A DNA stretch of 64,000 nucleotides, taken from positions 25,766 to 89,765 of the forward strand of contig NZ_JACEHH010000038.1 of assembly GCF_014154935.1 (NCBI RefSeq), written 5' to 3'. The notes under the pieces are model-generated. The model did not search any database. It saw only the letters and a program-made list of their open reading frames with translations, and was not told the DNA's origin. The DNA is from Stieleria mannarensis (GTDB taxonomy: Bacteria; Planctomycetota; Planctomycetia; Pirellulales; Pirellulaceae). This document shows positions 60,570 through 64,000 of this stretch, piece by piece. Every line of letters starts with the position of its first letter. Position 1 is the stretch's first letter. The position numbers and the translations under genes were made by a program.

Positions 60570-61012
60570 CAGTAGAAAAACGCAGCGTCCGACTTCCGCG
60601 TTTGGCGTTGGTGATTCGTCTTCTCTTCGCACTGTTCCTGTTTGGAACGGGGATCATGACGATGAACTTTGCCATCAACGGCTACCCGGCTGGCGACCCG
60701 CCGGATGAAGTCGGGCAGTTCATGATCGCGCTGCGGAAGACGGGTTATCTGATTTTTTGGGTCGGCTTTTTCAAGACGGTCACCGGTGGTTTGATGTTCT
60801 TCCGCCGGACTGCTCCGCTGGCGATCCTGATGTCGCTGCCCTATGCATTCAACATTCTTCTATACGTGACGTTTTTTGCGCACAAATACCTGATCATCGG
60901 CCTGCCGGATTTTGCCGCATGTGCCTTCCTGATTTACTGCCACTTTGATTGGTACCGTCCGATCTTTCCCGGCCCCACGGCGGATTCGATTCAAGATTCA
61001 CAGGGCGATTGA
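60563..61012 (+). CDS. DoxX-like four-helix membrane protein
   Basis: This 149-residue protein (from ATG 60563; two more in-frame ATGs 15 and 30 bases upstream) has four membrane segments: LALVIRLLFALFLFGTGIMT, LIFWVGFFKTVTGGLMFF, LAILMSLPYAFNILLYVTFF and LIIGLPDFAACAFLIYC. The pattern matches DoxX/DoxD-like small proteins, often linked to thiosulfate or redox stress. The MarR gene starts 1 base after its stop, so they share a transcript. The family assignment is by topology only. Confidence 0.7.
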   Translation: MSPVEKRSVRLPRLALVIRLLFALFLFGTGIMTMNFAINGYPAGDPPDEVGQFMIALRKTGYLIFWVGFFKTVTGGLMFFRRTAPLAILMSLPYAFNILLYVTFFAHKYLIIGLPDFAACAFLIYCHFDWYRPIFPGPTADSIQDSQGD

Positions 61013-61013
61013 C

Positions 61014-61466
61014 ATGCAATTCGGTTCGGAGTCCTCGCCTGGGTTTGCAATCGGGCGTGTCGCTTATCTGATTCGCACCGGGATGTCGGCGGTTTTGAAG
61101 ACGGCCGGCTGGCCGTTCTCACCCGAAGAAACCCAGACGCTGATCTCGTTGCTGGATGCCGGACGGCCATTGAGCATGAAGGAGTTGGCGGCGTTGATGA
61201 TTCGCGACCCGACGACCGTCAAGCGGCAGTTGGATCGGCTGGTTGAACATCAATTCGTCCAGCGGAACGCATCCAGCGAAGACGCTCGGATTGTGATGAT
61301 CAGTTTAACTCGTCGAGGTGAGCTGAAGCTGCAAAAAGTCCTCCCCTTGCTCGACGAACTTCGCGAAGTCGCGTTGCAGGGGATCTCAAAGTCGCAGCTG
61401 GACGCGACGCAAGATGTTTTGCGGGAGATGCAGAATAACTTATCGAACCACCTCTCAAAGGATTAA
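61014..61466 (+). CDS. MarR-family transcription regulator
   Basis: This 150-residue winged-helix protein has the MarR layout: N-terminal dimer helix (FAIGRVAYLIRTGMSAVLKT), DNA-binding region LSMKELAALMIRDPTTVKRQ, then LDRLVEHQFVQRNASSEDAR and the wing IVMISLTRRGELKLQKV, and a C-terminal dimer helix. MarR proteins commonly repress nearby genes and let go when bound by phenolic or oxidised ligands. It lies between the DoxX-like gene and an alkyl-sulfatase-like gene, which it may control. Confidence 0.92.
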   Translation: MQFGSESSPGFAIGRVAYLIRTGMSAVLKTAGWPFSPEETQTLISLLDAGRPLSMKELAALMIRDPTTVKRQLDRLVEHQFVQRNASSEDARIVMISLTRRGELKLQKVLPLLDELREVALQGISKSQLDATQDVLREMQNNLSNHLSKD

Positions 61467-61469
61467 GCC

Positions 61470-62867
61470 ATGAACAAGTCCCTCGTTTCTCTCTTCACCG
61501 CGCGTTCCTGTATCGTCGGTCTGATGTCCATTTTCGCGTTGACTGCGGGAGTTGCCCGTGGGCAGACGCAAGTCGAACCCGACACCGCCCTGCGGATGCT
61601 CAATGCACAGCAACAACAATTCCAGCGCGGCGTCGTCAAAGTCTCGGACAATGTTTTTACCGCGGTCGGATTTCACGGCGCGAACACTTCGATGATCGTC
61701 GGCACCGATGGCGTGATCATCGTTGACACGCTGTTCGGTCCGGCCAGTGCTTCGAATGCGGCCGAGGCGTTTCGGCAACACAGCGACAAACCGGTCAAGG
61801 CGATCATCTATACCCACAGCCATGGCGATCACACGGGTGGAGCCGGCGCGTTTGTGAGCGATGAACGCCCCGACATCTATGCGACAGAAACGTTTGGTTC
61901 CGCCGAAGGTGTCAACAAGGCGGTGAATCCGGTCAAGCAAAAACGAAACGTGCGCCAGTTCGGTCGAAAGCTCTCTGCGGCCGAAAGCACCAACCGCGGC
62001 GTTGCACCGGCCGGCACCATCGATCGCGACCGCGGTGAAGGTTTTCTTCCGCCAACCATCACGGTCCCCAGCGGCGGGCTGAAAACGACGATCGCAGGCG
62101 TCGAACTGGAGTTCCACCTCGCCCCCGGCGAAACCGACGACGCGTTGTTCGTCTGGCTGCCAAAGGAGAAAATCCTGTTTGCGGGCGACAATTTCTACAA
62201 CTCCTTTCCGAACTTGTATGCGATTCGTGGCACCGCCTATCGTGACGTGCTGAATTGGTCTGAAACCGTTGCGAAGATGGCCGCGCTAAAACCACACGCC
62301 GTGGTTCCCGGCCATACGATGCCCATCCGCGGCCGACAAGCCGCCACCACCGCGTTGGAAGATTACAGCGAAGCGATTCGCAGTGTGTACGACCAAACCG
62401 TTCGCGGGATCAACGCCGGAAAAGGCCCCGACCAACTCGCCCACGAAGTCAAACTGCCAGAGCATTTGAAAGACAAGCCCTATTTGATCCAGTTCTATGG
62501 CACCGTTCCGCATGCGGTCCGAGCCATCTACAGTGGCTTGCTCGGTTGGTACGACGGCAATCCGACGACCTTGAATCCGCTTGAGCCCCGGACGAAAGCA
62601 AAAAAGATGGCCGAATTGGCCGGCGGGACGCAAGCCCTGACCGCACAGATGGAAGCCGCCTTAGCAAAACAGGATTACCAATGGGCGCTGGAGCTGGCTG
62701 ATCACGCCAAATGGTTGGCCGATGCCGACAGGGAACTCGCCCGGAAAGTTAAGATTGCAGCGCTACGGGGACTGGCGGCTCGTGAGTACAATGCGCCTGA
62801 CCGCAACTACTACCTCAGCTACGCCAACGAACTCGAAACCGGCCAGCTGAGCGAACTGTGGTTCTAA
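61470..62867 (+). CDS. Alkyl-sulfatase-like MBL-fold hydrolase
   Basis: This 465-residue exported protein has a signal peptide (SCIVGLMSIFALTAGVARGQ). The metallo-beta-lactamase domain contains NTSMIVGTDGVIIVDTLFGP, the zinc site YTHSHGDHTGG, FAGDNFYNSFPNLYAIRG and VVPGHTMPIRG. A helical dimerisation part follows (FYGTVPHAVRAIYSGLLGWY; QWALELADHAKWLADADREL). This is the order of SdsA1/BDS1 alkylsulfatases, but the C-terminal SCP2-like domain is absent. The enzyme probably removes sulfate from alkyl sulfates or similar compounds in the periplasm. It follows marR by 3 bases with AAGGA ahead. Confidence 0.92.
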   Translation: MNKSLVSLFTARSCIVGLMSIFALTAGVARGQTQVEPDTALRMLNAQQQQFQRGVVKVSDNVFTAVGFHGANTSMIVGTDGVIIVDTLFGPASASNAAEAFRQHSDKPVKAIIYTHSHGDHTGGAGAFVSDERPDIYATETFGSAEGVNKAVNPVKQKRNVRQFGRKLSAAESTNRGVAPAGTIDRDRGEGFLPPTITVPSGGLKTTIAGVELEFHLAPGETDDALFVWLPKEKILFAGDNFYNSFPNLYAIRGTAYRDVLNWSETVAKMAALKPHAVVPGHTMPIRGRQAATTALEDYSEAIRSVYDQTVRGINAGKGPDQLAHEVKLPEHLKDKPYLIQFYGTVPHAVRAIYSGLLGWYDGNPTTLNPLEPRTKAKKMAELAGGTQALTAQMEAALAKQDYQWALELADHAKWLADADRELARKVKIAALRGLAAREYNAPDRNYYLSYANELETGQLSELWF

Positions 62868-62868
62868 T

Positions 62869-62895
62869 AGTGTAGAACCGCTGTCTCAGCTGTTC
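62869..62895. repeat. Partial copy of terminal repeat family C
   Basis: AGTGTAGAACCGCTGTCTCA and the seven bases after it recur exactly at 63941-63967. The rest of the unit is missing here; a separate hairpin, CAGCCgtcccGGCTG, follows. Confidence 0.7.
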
Positions 62896-62946
62896 CCCAC
62901 CAGCCGTCCCGGCTGGCCCCTTGCCCTGCACGAGGTGCAGCACTCC

Positions 62947-63873
62947 ATGTTCAAGCAAGCACTCTTCGTTTCCATCACGCTGACAATCTCCTTAGCCGAC
63001 AACAGCCGAGCTCAATTATTCGCACAGACCGCCAAGAACAGCGTCCCACTGTCTGCCACCGACACGGACCAATGGAAGATACGCTGGGACCGGTCGGATG
63101 ACTTCAACGGCGATTCCGTTGACTGGCAGAAGTGGAACAAGTCGCCTGAAAACTTCGGCGCCTGGGTCTGGGACAACGAAAACAACGTCGCCGTCTCGGG
63201 CGGCGTTCTTCAAATCACAATGCGGCGGCTGCCAACTCCGGTCGCCAAAGGCCGCAGGCCCCCGACGCCTTACGCGTCCGGCATGTTGAAGTCTCACGTC
63301 ACGGGAACCTACGGCTACTACGAGGCCAGGCTCAAGGGGGCACCGTTGTTTCCGGGCGTGTGCCCGTCGTTTTGGCTGTACAGCAAAATCGATGATTCGA
63401 TCGTCACCGCCGGCGAGACTCGGTACAGTGAAGTCGACATCGTCGAACTGACGCAACGCGGCGATCGCGTGGAAGGCAACGAGCGGATCGCGGACTGCAA
63501 CTTGCATGCGATCCTTTCTAACGGTAAACCGGGACTGCCGGGGCGGGAGTGGCATCGGCCCAACGACGAACGTTTCAAGGCCGAACAAGCCAACGAGCTG
63601 CGGCTTGCCTTTGACCCCCGCGACGACTTTCACACGTATGGATGCGAAATCACGCCGGAGACGATTACCTGGTACATCGACGGCAAACCGATCGGTCAAA
63701 AACAGAACCGCTACTGGCACCGCGAAATGAACGTCGCCCTTTCACTCGGTCTCCGCCCGCCCTATTCAACCTACACCGTCAAAGGCTTTGTGCCCTCGGA
63801 CATCGAAGCCAACGATGCATTCCCGACGACCATGGAAGTCGATTACGTCCGTGTGTGGGATCGAGTGAAATAG
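62947..63873 (+). CDS. Secreted GH16 family glycoside hydrolase
   Basis: This 308-residue exported enzyme starts at ATG 62947 (GTG 62935 is in frame) with a signal peptide (FKQALFVSITLTISLADNSR). The GH16 beta-jelly roll shows DFNGDSVDWQKWNKSPENFG, GMLKSHVTGTYGYYEARLKG, FPGVCPSFWLYS, and the active site SEVDIVEL (ExDxxE, with both glutamates). Late parts include FHTYGCEITPETITWYIDG and the last strand MEVDYVRVWDRVK. GH16 includes agarases, carrageenases and laminarinases; the exact substrate is not clear but an algal polysaccharide is likely. Confidence 0.93.
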   Translation: MFKQALFVSITLTISLADNSRAQLFAQTAKNSVPLSATDTDQWKIRWDRSDDFNGDSVDWQKWNKSPENFGAWVWDNENNVAVSGGVLQITMRRLPTPVAKGRRPPTPYASGMLKSHVTGTYGYYEARLKGAPLFPGVCPSFWLYSKIDDSIVTAGETRYSEVDIVELTQRGDRVEGNERIADCNLHAILSNGKPGLPGREWHRPNDERFKAEQANELRLAFDPRDDFHTYGCEITPETITWYIDGKPIGQKQNRYWHREMNVALSLGLRPPYSTYTVKGFVPSDIEANDAFPTTMEVDYVRVWDRVK

Positions 63874-63875
63874 CC

Positions 63876-64000
63876 AGTGCAAAACCGCTGTCCCAGCTGT
63901 TCTCCCTGGCAGCGCAGCGGACAGAGGACGGGCCGCCGCCAGTGTAGAACCGCTGTCTCAGCTGTTCTCCCCTGGCAGCGCAGCGGACAGAGGACGGGGT
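63876..64000. repeat. Tandem repeat family C, two 65-base units
   Basis: Two units start at 63876 and 63941 (AGTGYARAACCGCTGTCYCA, then TGGCAGCGCAGCGGACAGAG). The arms CCGCTG and CAGCGG can pair. The second unit reaches the window edge, so the array may continue. Confidence 0.75.

Noticed and set aside
1..64000. tRNA, rRNA, riboswitch or prophage genes
   Set aside because: No cloverleaf, rRNA-like stretch, known riboswitch core, integrase or phage structural gene was seen by eye; a computed scan (tRNAscan, Rfam) would be needed to be certain.

Overview
This window looks like a chromosome segment of a planctomycete of the Rhodopirellula/Pirellulaceae type. The evidence is the high GC content, many secreted proteins in families typical of planctomycetes (DUF1552, DUF1592, DUF1080, SHD1, Gfo/Idh/MocA with Tat signals), ECF sigma factors paired with unusual membrane partners, a giant surface protein with an N-terminal 'ESRRLLA' signature, and a PEP-CTERM protein. 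I saw no rRNA, tRNA, CRISPR array, transposase or prophage genes.

Layout. 1-2668 (minus): the 3' half of a tad pilus locus (cpaF-tadB-tadC, the last cut by the window edge). 3.0-5.4 kb: small and single genes. 5.5-7.4 kb: a murB-ftsQ-like pair that looks like a dcw cluster remnant; the MurB has lost its catalytic residues. 7.5-11.4 kb: a large secreted metalloprotease-like, Calx-beta and dockerin protein. 11.7-13.8 kb: argC and a CPBP protease. 14.1-19.5 kb: a large VWA membrane protein, a CAP/PEP-CTERM protein and a PNPOx-like protein. 19.6-25.2 kb: an ECF sigma factor overlapping a 1,702-residue protein that fuses an anti-sigma-like head to a thioester alpha-2-macroglobulin. 25.5-34.4 kb: Gfo/Idh, RlmM-like methyltransferase, amidohydrolase, Ser/Thr kinase with an extracellular sensor, FHA protein and radical SAM protein. 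34.5-37.5 kb: a rhombosortase overlapping the gene of a VIT-VWA protein that carries a GlyGly-CTERM-like tail. 37.7-45.0 kb: a five-gene overlapping operon (SWIM zinc finger, DUF5691-like, MoxR ATPase, DUF5682, VWA). 45.2-47.6 kb: nucleoside hydrolase and a DUF1080 protein. 47.9-53.6 kb: ECF sigma, FecR-like anti-sigma, DUF1552 and DUF1592 proteins. 53.8-58.0 kb: ECF sigma, Ser/Thr kinase and a secreted SHD1 protein. 58.0-64.0 kb: SOUL protein, a sulfur-stress-like cluster with a broken MBL-rhodanese gene, MarR regulator, alkyl-sulfatase-like protein and a GH16 enzyme.

The strongest leads are: the rhombosortase with its apparent dedicated VIT-VWA substrate; the ECF-kinase-secreted protein cassette, in which the kinase's outer domain resembles the secreted neighbour; the sigma factor/anti-sigma/macroglobulin fusion; the five-gene MoxR-VWA module; and the degenerate MurB. 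Intergenic regions carry at least three families of short palindromic repeats. One is a MITE/REP-like element of about 135 bp that sits over the start of the amidohydrolase gene; in another place the same family supplies a neighbouring gene's stop codon.

All family assignments come from reading motifs by eye; no database search was possible.
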